This document shows positions 1 to 7,198 of a DNA stretch of 9,070 nucleotides, one piece after another. Positions within the stretch are counted from its first letter, which is position 1, and every line of letters starts with the position of its first letter. This DNA comes from an uncultured Lachnospira sp. (GTDB taxonomy: Bacteria; Bacillota; Clostridia; Lachnospirales; Lachnospiraceae), in assembly GCA_934358235.1 (NCBI GenBank), contig CAKRKK010000089.1:1-9070 (forward strand), given 5' to 3'. Below the pieces are notes generated by a model. It worked only from the letters and a program-made list of their open reading frames with translations, ran no database searches and had not been told where the DNA came from. Position numbers and translations under genes: made by a program.

Positions 1-757
1 TCTCTGGCTTTTCTGCGATATAGGAATCTATAAGCCTTTTAGTAACCCTTAACTGCTGGTCTATACGTGATATCATAACCTTTTCGTTAACCGACTGGTC
101 ATCCCTGCCTATAAAATACCTGTAAAAGTTGGTGTTTATGTAATACATCTTCTTCACATACGGCAATGGTTCAAACACAAATATATTATCAACATAGAAG
201 GTATGCTCAGGAAGTGTCAATCCACAATCCTTAATAAGCTGAGTCCTGTATATAACTGAATGCATAAGAATATACTGGTCAACCTTAAAGTGTCCCATAT
301 CATCCCAGCCAAACATTCTGTCTACCGGAAGGGCGTTATCATAGTGAATAACCTTTTTCCTCTTCGCTCCAACCTTTTCATATACATAGTTGGCTATAAC
401 CATATCTGGAAGGTCTTCATTTTCCACGAATTCTCTTAGCTTTGACAGAATCTTCTTATAGCTTTTAACATCTACCCAGTCATCACTATCCACAACCTTG
501 AAGAATACTCCTGTGGCATTGGCAAGTCCTGTGTTAACTGCCTGTCCATGTCCGCCATTCTCCTGATGAACAGCCTTAACGATACCTGGATATTCCTGTT
601 CATACTTCCTTGCGATTTCTAATGTATTGTCTTTAGCAGAGCCGTCATCAACTATAATAACCTCAACATCATCTCCACCCGCCAGGCAGGACTTTATGCA
701 CTTTTCCATATACTCTGCTGAGTTATAGCATGGAATTGCAAATGATAATAATTTCAT
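1..757 (-). CDS. Family 2 glycosyltransferase (GT-A fold), C-terminus beyond the window
   Basis: The 252 visible codons encode a cytoplasmic or membrane-associated GT2 enzyme that moves a sugar from a nucleotide-sugar donor to a glycan or lipid acceptor; the substrate cannot be read from sequence. The N-terminus MKLLSFAIPCYN is the usual first strand of the fold. VDDGS (about residues 36-40) contacts the nucleotide, NGGHGQAVNTGL follows at 68-79, and the DSDD at 90-93 is the metal-binding DxD motif. Residues 180-230 (EHTFYVDNIF, then FYRYFIGRDDQSV) resemble the second half of Lachnospiraceae GT2 proteins of roughly 330 residues, so about a quarter is probably missing off the left edge. The ATG at 757 is preceded by AGGAG at 766-770 with 8-nt spacing. 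It lies 41 bp after the argS stop with no terminator between, so it is probably co-transcribed with argS. Family certain, role unknown. Confidence 0.93.
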   Translation of the reverse strand, partial: MKLLSFAIPCYNSAEYMEKCIKSCLAGGDDVEVIIVDDGSAKDNTLEIARKYEQEYPGIVKAVHQENGGHGQAVNTGLANATGVFFKVVDSDDWVDVKSYKKILSKLREFVENEDLPDMVIANYVYEKVGAKRKKVIHYDNALPVDRMFGWDDMGHFKVDQYILMHSVIYRTQLIKDCGLTLPEHTFYVDNIFVFEPLPYVKKMYYINTNFYRYFIGRDDQSVNEKVMISRIDQQLRVTKRLIDSYIAEKPE

Positions 758-798
758 ATAATTATCTCCTAATCAACCTTTATATTCTATCCTGTGTA

Positions 799-2565
799 TT
801 ACATCCTGTCTGGACACTTAATTCCAAGAAGCTCTGTACAGGTTTCGAGTATTTCCTTAGTAAGTGTAATCAGTGCTATATAGCTCTTCTTCTGTTCTTC
901 CTTCTCTTCTGCAAGTATCTTTGTGTTATGGTAGAAGCCATTAAACGCATTCGATACCTCATATATATACTGACATATTTTATGTGGTGCATTATCCTTA
1001 TATGCGCCCTCTATTACATCCGAGAACTTAATGAGTGAAAGTGAAAGTGTCTTTTCTGACTCTTCCTTAGCAGGAAGAAGCTTTACATCATCAAGACTTC
1101 CTCCATTCTCCTTATACTTAGCAAGAATTGACTTGATTCTGACGATTGTATACAGAATATATGGACCTGTATTACCTTCAAATGAAGCAAATCTATCTAT
1201 ATCAAACACATAATCTTTAGATGCCTGATTAGAAAGATCTCCATACTTAAGTGCAGCAAGTCCTACTATCTTAGAGGTTTCCTCTGCCTCCTGATCTGAT
1301 ACTGACCTGTTTTCCTTTATCTTATTAAGTACTGCGTTATCTATATCTGCTATGAGATGCTCAAGTCTCATAACTCCACCTGAACGTGTCTTGAAGGGCT
1401 TGCCATCCTTTCCATTCATGGTTCCAAAACCAACAAAGGTCATATCCACCTCAGGTCTTACAATACCAGCCTTCTTGGCTGTTCTGAATACCTGTGTAAA
1501 GTGCAGCTCCTGTCTTTTATCTGCAAGATATATATATGTATCCGGCTTATAAAGCTTTTCTCTTTCAACAATAGTTGCAAGATCAGAGGTTGCATACAAT
1601 GCAGCTCCATCTGACTTTCTTACGATACAAGGAGGAAGCTCCTTCGTATCTGACTCCTCTGCTATATCTACTACTGTTGCTCCCTGGCTCTCATATGCAA
1701 TACCATCTGCAATCATCTTATCAACCATCTCATCTATGTATGGCTGTGCATCACTTTCGCCCTTCCATAAATCAAAGGATACATTAAGATTATCATAGTT
1801 CTTCTTAAGGTCCTTCTTTGAAACATTCATAATGTGATTCCATATAGCTCTGCAGGCCTTATCACCGCTCTGAAGCTTAAGAGTTGCCTCGTGTGCCCTC
1901 TTTGCAAATGCTTCATCCGTCTTAGACTTCGCACTTGCAGCAGGATATATCTCCTCCAGCTCTGCGATAGTAAATGGGGCTTCCTGCGGATAATCACCTG
2001 TAAAGCTTTCATCAAAGTATGGAAGCTCAGGCTTTCTGTCTCTTAATTCTTCAATAATAAGTCCCATCTGAAGTCCCCAGTCGCCCAGATGTACATCTCC
2101 TATTGTCCTGTTGCCTACATACTTGTTAATTCTTTTAACACTCTCGCCTATAACTGCTGATCTTAAATGTCCTACGTGAAGAGGCTTTGCAGCATTAGCC
2201 CCGCCAAAGTCTACTATAACTGTCTTAGCCTGTTCGTTATTCTCATAACCATACTTATCATCTGCTGCCATCTTATTCATATAATCAGCAAGATATTCTG
2301 TGCTTACTCTTACGTTGATGAAGCCCGGCTTAACACTTTCTATTGATGAAAAAAGACCGTTATCTGAAAGCCTTGCAACAACCTCATCTGCAATCATAAA
2401 AGGCGCCTTCTTATATGCCTTGGCTGCTGCCATAGCACCATTACACTGATATTCGCATAAGTCAGGTCTGTTCGATACTGTCACTCTTGCATAATCCTTA
2501 GAATATCCACACTCTTCAAACGCCTTCTGAAACTCTTCTGTCATAAGTTCTATTATAGTTTTCAT
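799..2565 (-). CDS. argS: Arginyl-tRNA synthetase (class I aminoacyl-tRNA synthetase)
   Basis: ArgRS charges tRNA-Arg with arginine using ATP in the cytoplasm. The 588-residue protein is full length for bacterial ArgRS. Residues 1-95 are the N-terminal Add-1 tRNA-recognition domain, including SNRPDLCEYQCNGAM. The class I HIGH signature is HVGH at 130-133, followed by GDWGLQMG at 161-168. KPFKTRSGG at 389-397 is the ArgRS counterpart of KMSKS. The C-terminal DALR anticodon-binding domain starts near 467 (TGPYILYTIVRIKSI) and the protein ends in the typical LGIKCPDRM. The ATG at 2565 has GGAG at 2571-2574, 5 nt upstream. It follows truA across 232 bp of structured intergenic DNA and precedes the glycosyltransferase by 41 bp. 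No T-box consensus is visible in its leader. All key motifs are intact. Confidence 0.99.
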   Translation of the reverse strand: MKTIIELMTEEFQKAFEECGYSKDYARVTVSNRPDLCEYQCNGAMAAAKAYKKAPFMIADEVVARLSDNGLFSSIESVKPGFINVRVSTEYLADYMNKMAADDKYGYENNEQAKTVIVDFGGANAAKPLHVGHLRSAVIGESVKRINKYVGNRTIGDVHLGDWGLQMGLIIEELRDRKPELPYFDESFTGDYPQEAPFTIAELEEIYPAASAKSKTDEAFAKRAHEATLKLQSGDKACRAIWNHIMNVSKKDLKKNYDNLNVSFDLWKGESDAQPYIDEMVDKMIADGIAYESQGATVVDIAEESDTKELPPCIVRKSDGAALYATSDLATIVEREKLYKPDTYIYLADKRQELHFTQVFRTAKKAGIVRPEVDMTFVGFGTMNGKDGKPFKTRSGGVMRLEHLIADIDNAVLNKIKENRSVSDQEAEETSKIVGLAALKYGDLSNQASKDYVFDIDRFASFEGNTGPYILYTIVRIKSILAKYKENGGSLDDVKLLPAKEESEKTLSLSLIKFSDVIEGAYKDNAPHKICQYIYEVSNAFNGFYHNTKILAEEKEEQKKSYIALITLTKEILETCTELLGIKCPDRM

Positions 2566-2691
2566 ATGCTCTCCATTTCTGTTGGTTCATATTGTTTCTT
2601 TTATCTGCTTACCATATCCATTACAATCATATATGCAGCTTCTATATTCCTCCAGTATCCGCAGATATAATTCTAAAATACATGAAAGAAA

Positions 2692-2778
2692 GAAGCTGTT
2701 GCGCCAGCCAAACCATATATAGCCATAAAGTATAAAATGCTTATATCCTATATATAACTTTCCATTGCGACAGCTTCC
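2692..2778 (-). other. Long imperfect hairpin in the truA-argS intergenic region
   Basis: On the minus-strand RNA, GAAGCTGT (2770-2778 side) pairs with ACAGCTTC (2692-2699 side) for 8 bp. An inner arm pairs 2714-2722 with 2748-2756 for 9 bp including one G-U, and a small apical stem pairs 2725-2730 with 2740-2744. The 3' side runs into a T-rich stretch (TTTCTTTC), so it could act as a weak terminator. A third arm at 2784-2790 (ACAGCTT on the minus strand) can instead pair with the first arm, giving a competing 7-bp hairpin over 2772-2790. The remaining argS leader (2566-2691) shows no clear promoter and no T-box motif. Structure seen in sequence; role inferred. Confidence 0.45.
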
Positions 2779-2797
2779 TTATAAAGCTGTATTTAGT

Positions 2798-3535
2798 TTA
2801 GTATAAGACACTTTCCAGAAAAAGTCCATAGCTCTCAGCAGGAAGTGACATAACAACCTCTCTACCCTCAAGTGCTGCTTCTATATCAGAGGACTTCTTA
2901 AGTCCGTTACCTACATCAAGAAGCATCCCTATCATATATCTTGCCATATTGTGAAGGAAATCGTCTGCCGTTATCCGTATATTACACTTATCTTCACTTA
3001 CCTCTATATCAACAGACTTAACATTCCTTATAGTTGACTTACTCTTTCTTGCCGTAGTGAATGCCTTGTAGTTATGCTCTCCCACATAGTACTGTGCCGC
3101 CGTTCTCATCGCCGCTATATCCGGAGTATCAAAGGTATGATATGCATACTTTCTTGTAAAAACGTCTGCAACATTCGCTATATCCAGCTTGTATACATAT
3201 GTCTTTTCCTTAGCATTCAACTGGCTGTGAAATCTTTCGTCCACTTCATCAACACGATTCACAGCTATATCTCTTGGAAGATATCTGTTAAGATAGTTCT
3301 TAATCTCAATCGCCTGGTATCTGTCATTAAGCTTGAAATTAGCTGTCTGTGCAAGTGCATGAACACCCTTTTCTGTTCTACAGCCTACATAAAGGGTGAT
3401 ATCCTCACCTGTCATTCTGTCTATAATTTCCTTTATCTTGGCTTCTATTGTATTCGATGAGGCATCCTTTCCCATACGCTGCCAGCCATCATACCTTCCA
3501 CCATCATACTGTATCTGTAACTTGTAATTATACAT
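2798..3535 (-). CDS. truA: TruA-family tRNA pseudouridine synthase with Glu at the catalytic Asp position
   Basis: TruA converts uridines 38-40 of the tRNA anticodon arm to pseudouridine. The 245-residue length is normal. Family marks in order: YDGGRYDGWQ (10-19), the active-site loop CRTEKGVHALAQTANF (52-67), LNRYLPRDIAV (82-92), RFHSQLNAKEKTYVY (101-115), GEHNYKAFT (152-160), FLHNMARYMIGMLLDVG (193-209) and GLFLESVLY at the end. The catalytic Asp of the usual GRTDAGVHA loop is Glu55 here (RTEKGVHA), and the Arg of the usual FHAR motif is Gln105. Asp is essential in characterised TruA, so activity is doubtful. In Firmicutes, canonical truA commonly sits near the ribosomal protein and ECF transporter genes; this location beside argS suggests a second, divergent paralogue. 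The ATG at 3535 has GGAG at 3540-3543. It lies 97 bp downstream of the receiver gene. Family sure, enzymatic activity unsure. Confidence 0.88.
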   Translation of the reverse strand: MYNYKLQIQYDGGRYDGWQRMGKDASSNTIEAKIKEIIDRMTGEDITLYVGCRTEKGVHALAQTANFKLNDRYQAIEIKNYLNRYLPRDIAVNRVDEVDERFHSQLNAKEKTYVYKLDIANVADVFTRKYAYHTFDTPDIAAMRTAAQYYVGEHNYKAFTTARKSKSTIRNVKSVDIEVSEDKCNIRITADDFLHNMARYMIGMLLDVGNGLKKSSDIEAALEGREVVMSLPAESYGLFLESVLY

Positions 3536-3546
3536 CCTGCTCCATT

Positions 3547-3558
3547 CTAACCGGTTAG
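3547..3558. repeat. Perfect 12-bp palindrome just upstream of the truA ribosome-binding site
   Basis: CTAACCGGTTAG is a perfect inverted repeat starting 4 bp upstream of the truA GGAG. A TATAAT hexamer inside a second, AT-only palindrome lies a little further upstream (around 3567-3578), but no -35 hexamer is convincing at 16-18 bp. It could be an operator for an internal truA promoter, or chance. Confidence 0.35.
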
Positions 3559-3632
3559 TTATCTATTATATATAATCAATATAATCGTTGTGATTACCAC
3601 AGCCTGTAATTCATATATAACCGTCTATAATC

Positions 3633-3995
3633 TTATTCTTCCATAACCTTCTCGATTGTATTCACAATTATATCCATCTCAAAAGGCTTCTGTATGAAAT
3701 CGGCAGCTCCCATCTTAAGTGCTTCTATCATATTCGCCTTCTGGCCTGCTGCTGTAACCATAATAACCTTGGCATCAGGATCATCCTCAATAATCTCTCT
3801 TACTGCTTCTATTCCACCAAGCTTAGGCATCGTGATGTCCATCGTTGTTATATCTGGTCTGTATACCTTAAAATTCTCAACACCTTCTGCACCATCAACT
3901 GCCTCTGCAACAATCTCATGTCCAGCCTGTTCAAGCATGTTTCTTAAGAATTTCCTTGATGTCTTAGAATCATCTACTATCAATATTCTAGCCAT
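3633..3995 (-). CDS. Stand-alone CheY-like response regulator receiver
   Basis: This is a single receiver domain of 120 residues with no output domain, as in CheY/Spo0F-type proteins. It is phosphorylated by a histidine kinase and signals by protein contact in the cytoplasm. The acidic pocket is Asp8-Asp9 (ILIVDDS), the phospho-acceptor is Asp53 (DITMP at 53-57), the switch residue is Thr81 (VTAAG), and the conserved lysine is Lys103 (KPF, 103-105). All catalytic residues are present, so the domain should be functional. The ATG at 3995 has an excellent GGAGGA at 4001-4006. It lies 45 bp behind a CheX-like gene, a likely phosphatase for it. No kinase gene is in view. Whether it controls the flagellar motor, as classic CheY does, or another target cannot be decided: the residues after Asp53 fit a general receiver rather than diagnosing motor CheY. 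Confidence 0.95.
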   Translation of the reverse strand: MARILIVDDSKTSRKFLRNMLEQAGHEIVAEAVDGAEGVENFKVYRPDITTMDITMPKLGGIEAVREIIEDDPDAKVIMVTAAGQKANMIEALKMGAADFIQKPFEMDIIVNTIEKVMEE

Positions 3996-4040
3996 AATCG
4001 TCCTCCGTTCCTATATCGTAAGCTGGCCTGCTACTTTATC

Positions 4041-4625
4041 CTATACTTCCAGCTTTATCTTATCATCAGCTACCATAAGCAGATTAAATCTATGTCCATT
4101 CATCGCAAATGTAACTATATACATTCCATTATCCGCTTTAATCTGCGTATCCTTATAAAATACTGGTGGATGCAATGAAACTTCTATATCCTCATAGCTA
4201 AGCTTCGTTGCATAAGCTCCATTAATCACATTAATAAGCTCACATATAGCATCATAAGCATCTGTGTCAAACTCACTTAACTCCTCCTGTGAGAAGACTG
4301 AAGCCACACATAACAGATCCTTATCGTCCCCGGCTATACCTAAAAATACGTCTATATCCCCATCCATAAGCTGACAGCCTACGAACTTTCCCTCATACTC
4401 CTTCTGGTATATAATCCGTTCAAGCTCCATATCTGTACCTATAAACTGTGTAAATATCTTAAGTACACTCTGCATCTGCTTATTATAATACTCTGTGTTC
4501 ATATCAAGGAAGGTTGTTACCATATCGTCAATATTGCCATCCTTGATAACCTTCAGCTCATTATCTGTAAAAACAGAACCAGCGTGATTCTTAGCAATAT
4601 ATCTGTTAATCATCTTATCCCGCAT
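4041..4625 (-). CDS. CheX/CheC-like phosphatase domain protein
   Basis: The likely role is dephosphorylating a receiver-domain protein, with the adjacent CheY-like protein as the obvious partner. The basis is the motif DAICELINVING, which fits the CheC/CheX/FliY pattern E-x2-N-x3-G: Glu129, Asn132 and Gly136 counted from the chosen start. A conserved-looking PPVF follows about 20 residues later, and the C-terminus has alternating strands (MYIVTFAMNG, FNLLMVAD) as CheX does. The first ~50 residues are not recognised. The frame extends to an upstream ATG at 4679 (212 residues). I prefer the ATG at 4625 (194 residues) because it has AAGGAG at 4635-4640, whereas the upstream ATG would lie only about 7 nt from the predicted transcription start, leaving no room for a ribosome-binding site. 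It heads the apparent operon with the receiver, truA, argS and the glycosyltransferase. The assignment rests on a short motif plus context. Confidence 0.75.
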   Translation of the reverse strand: MRDKMINRYIAKNHAGSVFTDNELKVIKDGNIDDMVTTFLDMNTEYYNKQMQSVLKIFTQFIGTDMELERIIYQKEYEGKFVGCQLMDGDIDVFLGIAGDDKDLLCVASVFSQEELSEFDTDAYDAICELINVINGAYATKLSYEDIEVSLHPPVFYKDTQIKADNGMYIVTFAMNGHRFNLLMVADDKIKLEV

Positions 4626-4634
4626 ATCCTTGTT

Positions 4635-4640
4635 CTCCTT
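4635..4640 (-). promoter_or_regulatory. Ribosome-binding site that decides the CheX-like start
   Basis: AAGGAG on the minus strand sits 9 nt upstream of the ATG at 4625. The alternative ATG at 4679 has only a weak GAGAG 3 nt away, and this falls at the predicted mRNA 5' end. Confidence 0.6.
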
Positions 4641-4692
4641 GCATCTGATCATCTGTCCATTGTATAATTTCGATTCCATTAACTCTCAATTC

Positions 4693-4722
4693 ATTATACA
4701 TCATCAAGATACAAGTTAGCAA
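4693..4722 (-). promoter_or_regulatory. Sigma-A promoter for the CheX-like/receiver operon
   Basis: On the minus strand, -35 TTGCTA (4717-4722) and a perfect -10 TATAAT (4693-4698) are separated by 18 bp. The predicted start of transcription is near 4686. It does not resemble a sigma-28 flagellar promoter (no TAAA/GCCGATAA pair), so this chemotaxis-like pair seems to use the housekeeping sigma factor. Confidence 0.7.
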
Positions 4723-4736
4723 TCATTTATTTCTAT

Positions 4737-4759
4737 AATTGATTAATAATTAACGAATT
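4737..4759. promoter_or_regulatory. 23-bp near-palindrome upstream of the CheX-like promoter
   Basis: The half-sites AATTCGTTAAT and AATTGATTAAT, read inward on opposite strands, match at 9 of 11 positions around one central base. The centre lies about 62 bp upstream of the predicted start of transcription, a spacing typical of class I activator sites. It is very AT-rich, so it could equally be an UP-like element or chance. Confidence 0.3.
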
Positions 4760-4787
4760 TTTCTCAAAATATCAAAATATTTACCAG

Positions 4788-4826
4788 ACAAACAAAACCC
4801 GGCACAGTCAATATAGCTGTACCGGG
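4788..4826 (-). terminator. Intrinsic terminator of guaB
   Basis: On the minus strand, CCCGGTACAG (4817-4826) pairs with CTGTGCCGGG (4798-4807): 10 bp with one G-U wobble, 9-nt loop, followed by TTTTGTTTGT. It begins 41 bp after the guaB stop. It separates guaB from the CheX-like operon promoter. Confidence 0.93.
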
Positions 4827-4866
4827 AAATCTTTATTATGAATTATAACATTATAAATTATAATGC

Positions 4867-6366
<1,500 letters not shown>

Positions 6367-6373
6367 CTAATGC

Positions 6374-6437
6374 TATGATGTATCATAAAGCGGTGTATAT
6401 TCACTACATCACTTATCCTGACCGCAGATACATCATA
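6374..6437 (-). other. Long inverted repeat / hairpin in the guaB 5' leader
   Basis: TATGATGTATC and GATACATCATA (6374-6384 and 6427-6437) form a perfect 11-bp stem. Inside it, a second 5-bp stem pairs 6390-6394 with 6421-6425 (GCGGT/ACCGC), with an asymmetric internal loop between and a 26-nt apical region. It starts 10 nt after the upstream terminator and ends 46 nt before the guaB start codon. It may be an RNA regulatory hairpin or a DNA-binding operator. I recognise no known riboswitch consensus in it. Confidence 0.6.
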
Positions 6438-6446
6438 TGATTATAC

Positions 6447-6473
6447 AAAAAAATCCGAATACACTATCCGGAT
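6447..6473 (-). terminator. Intrinsic terminator between the leader promoter and guaB
   Basis: On the minus strand, ATCCGGATA (6465-6473) pairs with TATTCGGAT (6453-6461): 9 bp with one G-U wobble, 3-nt loop GTG, then an uninterrupted T run. It lies about 68 nt downstream of the start predicted for the strong promoter at 6548-6576 and 120 bp upstream of guaB, so it is either an attenuator for guaB or the end of a short RNA of about 95 nt. It could also terminate read-through from the DUF6106-like gene. Confidence 0.88.
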
Positions 6474-6547
6474 GTTTCTGTAATCAATATACCGTCATAA
6501 CAGGTATTCCCTACATATGCCGGACATATCTTGTATTTAATATTAGA

Positions 6548-6576
6548 ATTATATCAGCGTAATTCTTGAAAGTCAA
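6548..6576 (-). promoter_or_regulatory. Near-consensus sigma-A promoter for the guaB leader
   Basis: On the minus strand, -35 TTGACT (6571-6576, five of six consensus bases) and -10 TATAAT (6548-6553, six of six) are spaced exactly 17 bp. The predicted start is near 6541. It is the best promoter in the window. A second perfect TATAAT lies downstream of the terminator at 6440-6445 but has no recognisable -35. Confidence 0.85.
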
Positions 6577-6630
6577 TCATTTTATCAGAAAGAAACTAAT
6601 TGCGTAAACTAATTGTATGAAAGTTCTTAT

Positions 6631-6705
6631 ACTAATCCGCCTTATACTAATTCGGCTTACACTAATTCGGCTTGTACTAATCCGGCTTACACTAATCCAC
6701 CTTGT
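6631..6705. repeat. Five tandem 15-bp repeats overlapping the 3' end of the DUF6106-like gene
   Basis: Units start at 6631, 6646, 6661, 6676 and 6691. Plus-strand consensus is ACTAATYCGGCTTRY, with one to three changes per unit. The last unit contains the final codons and TAG stop of the DUF6106-like gene. Because 15 bp is five codons, every unit puts a TAG in the same frame. Looser AACTAATTG copies continue to about 6593. The array ends about 55 bp upstream of the -35 of the guaB leader promoter. Confidence 0.9.
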
Positions 6706-7198
6706 ATACTGCTTTCTCTACTGTATGCTTTATCGCCTCAAGCAGCTCCTCATTCGGATATATGAACAATCTTACAAGCTCATTGTGTTCGTTGTACGCA
6801 TATATAACTATCGAATCGTGATTACTTGCACCCACAGAATAATCAACTGTCTTAACATCCATATGGTTCATTCTTAAAGCATCCTGTGAATCTGCCCTTG
6901 CTACCAGCTTTGAACGTGAAAGTGTATATACGCCGCATCTTTTTCTTGAGGAACGAGACATAATCCTGTCTACCGTTAGTGTATCCTCAACTAAAGAATA
7001 CTCAAGCTCAGCATTATAATAAACAAACACCAGATATGTTGCTGCTGCAAAAAGCGCAAGCACTATTATTCCAAAGGTCATAGTCTGTGGTATAGTAGTC
7101 GCTGCAACTATGCAGGCTATTATAAGAACTACCTTATAAAATATAGAAATCTTAGGTGGTTTAACCTTAACTATCTGTTCTACCGCTATATCAAACAT
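6692..7198 (-). CDS. Small two-helix membrane protein, DUF6106-like
   Basis: The 168-residue protein has a short N-terminus (MFDIAVEQIVKVKPPK), two predicted membrane helices (about 18-36 and 41-61) and a ~105-residue soluble C-terminal domain. The domain contains YNAELEYSLVEDTLTVDRIM and the basic SRSSRKR. This layout matches my recollection of DUF6106 proteins of Lachnospiraceae, which have no known function; the family name is recalled, not searched. The topology (hairpin anchor, C-terminal domain probably cytoplasmic) is inferred. An ATG at 7228 is in frame, but the ATG at 7198 is chosen: it has GAGGA at 7204-7208 with 5-nt spacing and fits the family N-terminus, while the upstream ATG has no ribosome-binding site. 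A candidate promoter lies at 7287-7315. The last codons (YKVD-stop) lie in the final unit of the 15-bp repeat array. No terminator of its own precedes the guaB leader promoter. Confidence 0.78.
   Translation of the reverse strand: MFDIAVEQIVKVKPPKISIFYKVVLIIACIVAATTIPQTMTFGIIVLALFAAATYLVFVYYNAELEYSLVEDTLTVDRIMSRSSRKRCGVYTLSRSKLVARADSQDALRMNHMDVKTVDYSVGASNHDSIVIYAYNEHNELVRLFIYPNEELLEAIKHTVEKAVYKVD

Noticed and set aside
2600..2640. Minus-strand nine-codon frame MIVMDMVSR upstream of argS, a possible arginine leader peptide
   Set aside because: Only one Arg codon, no ribosome-binding site at usable spacing (the nearest GGAGG is 18 nt away), and no attenuator directly after it.
2566..2797. T-box riboswitch ahead of argS
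   Set aside because: The conserved AGGGTGGNACCGCG-type T-box sequence is absent on the minus strand.
4693..4760. Sigma-28 (FliA/SigD) flagellar promoter for the CheX-like/receiver pair
   Set aside because: No TAAA and GCCGATAA pair at 15-bp spacing; the visible promoter is of the housekeeping type.
6447..6541. Guanine/purine riboswitch ahead of guaB
   Set aside because: The conserved purine-aptamer junctions (GTTTCTAC and the closing GACTA-type segments) are not present; only a generic attenuator layout is visible.
6617..6877. Plus-strand 86-codon frame with a repeating LIRL-type hydrophobic N-terminus
   Set aside because: It is the complement of the 15-bp repeat array plus the antisense of the DUF6106-like gene; it has no ribosome-binding site and no family resemblance.
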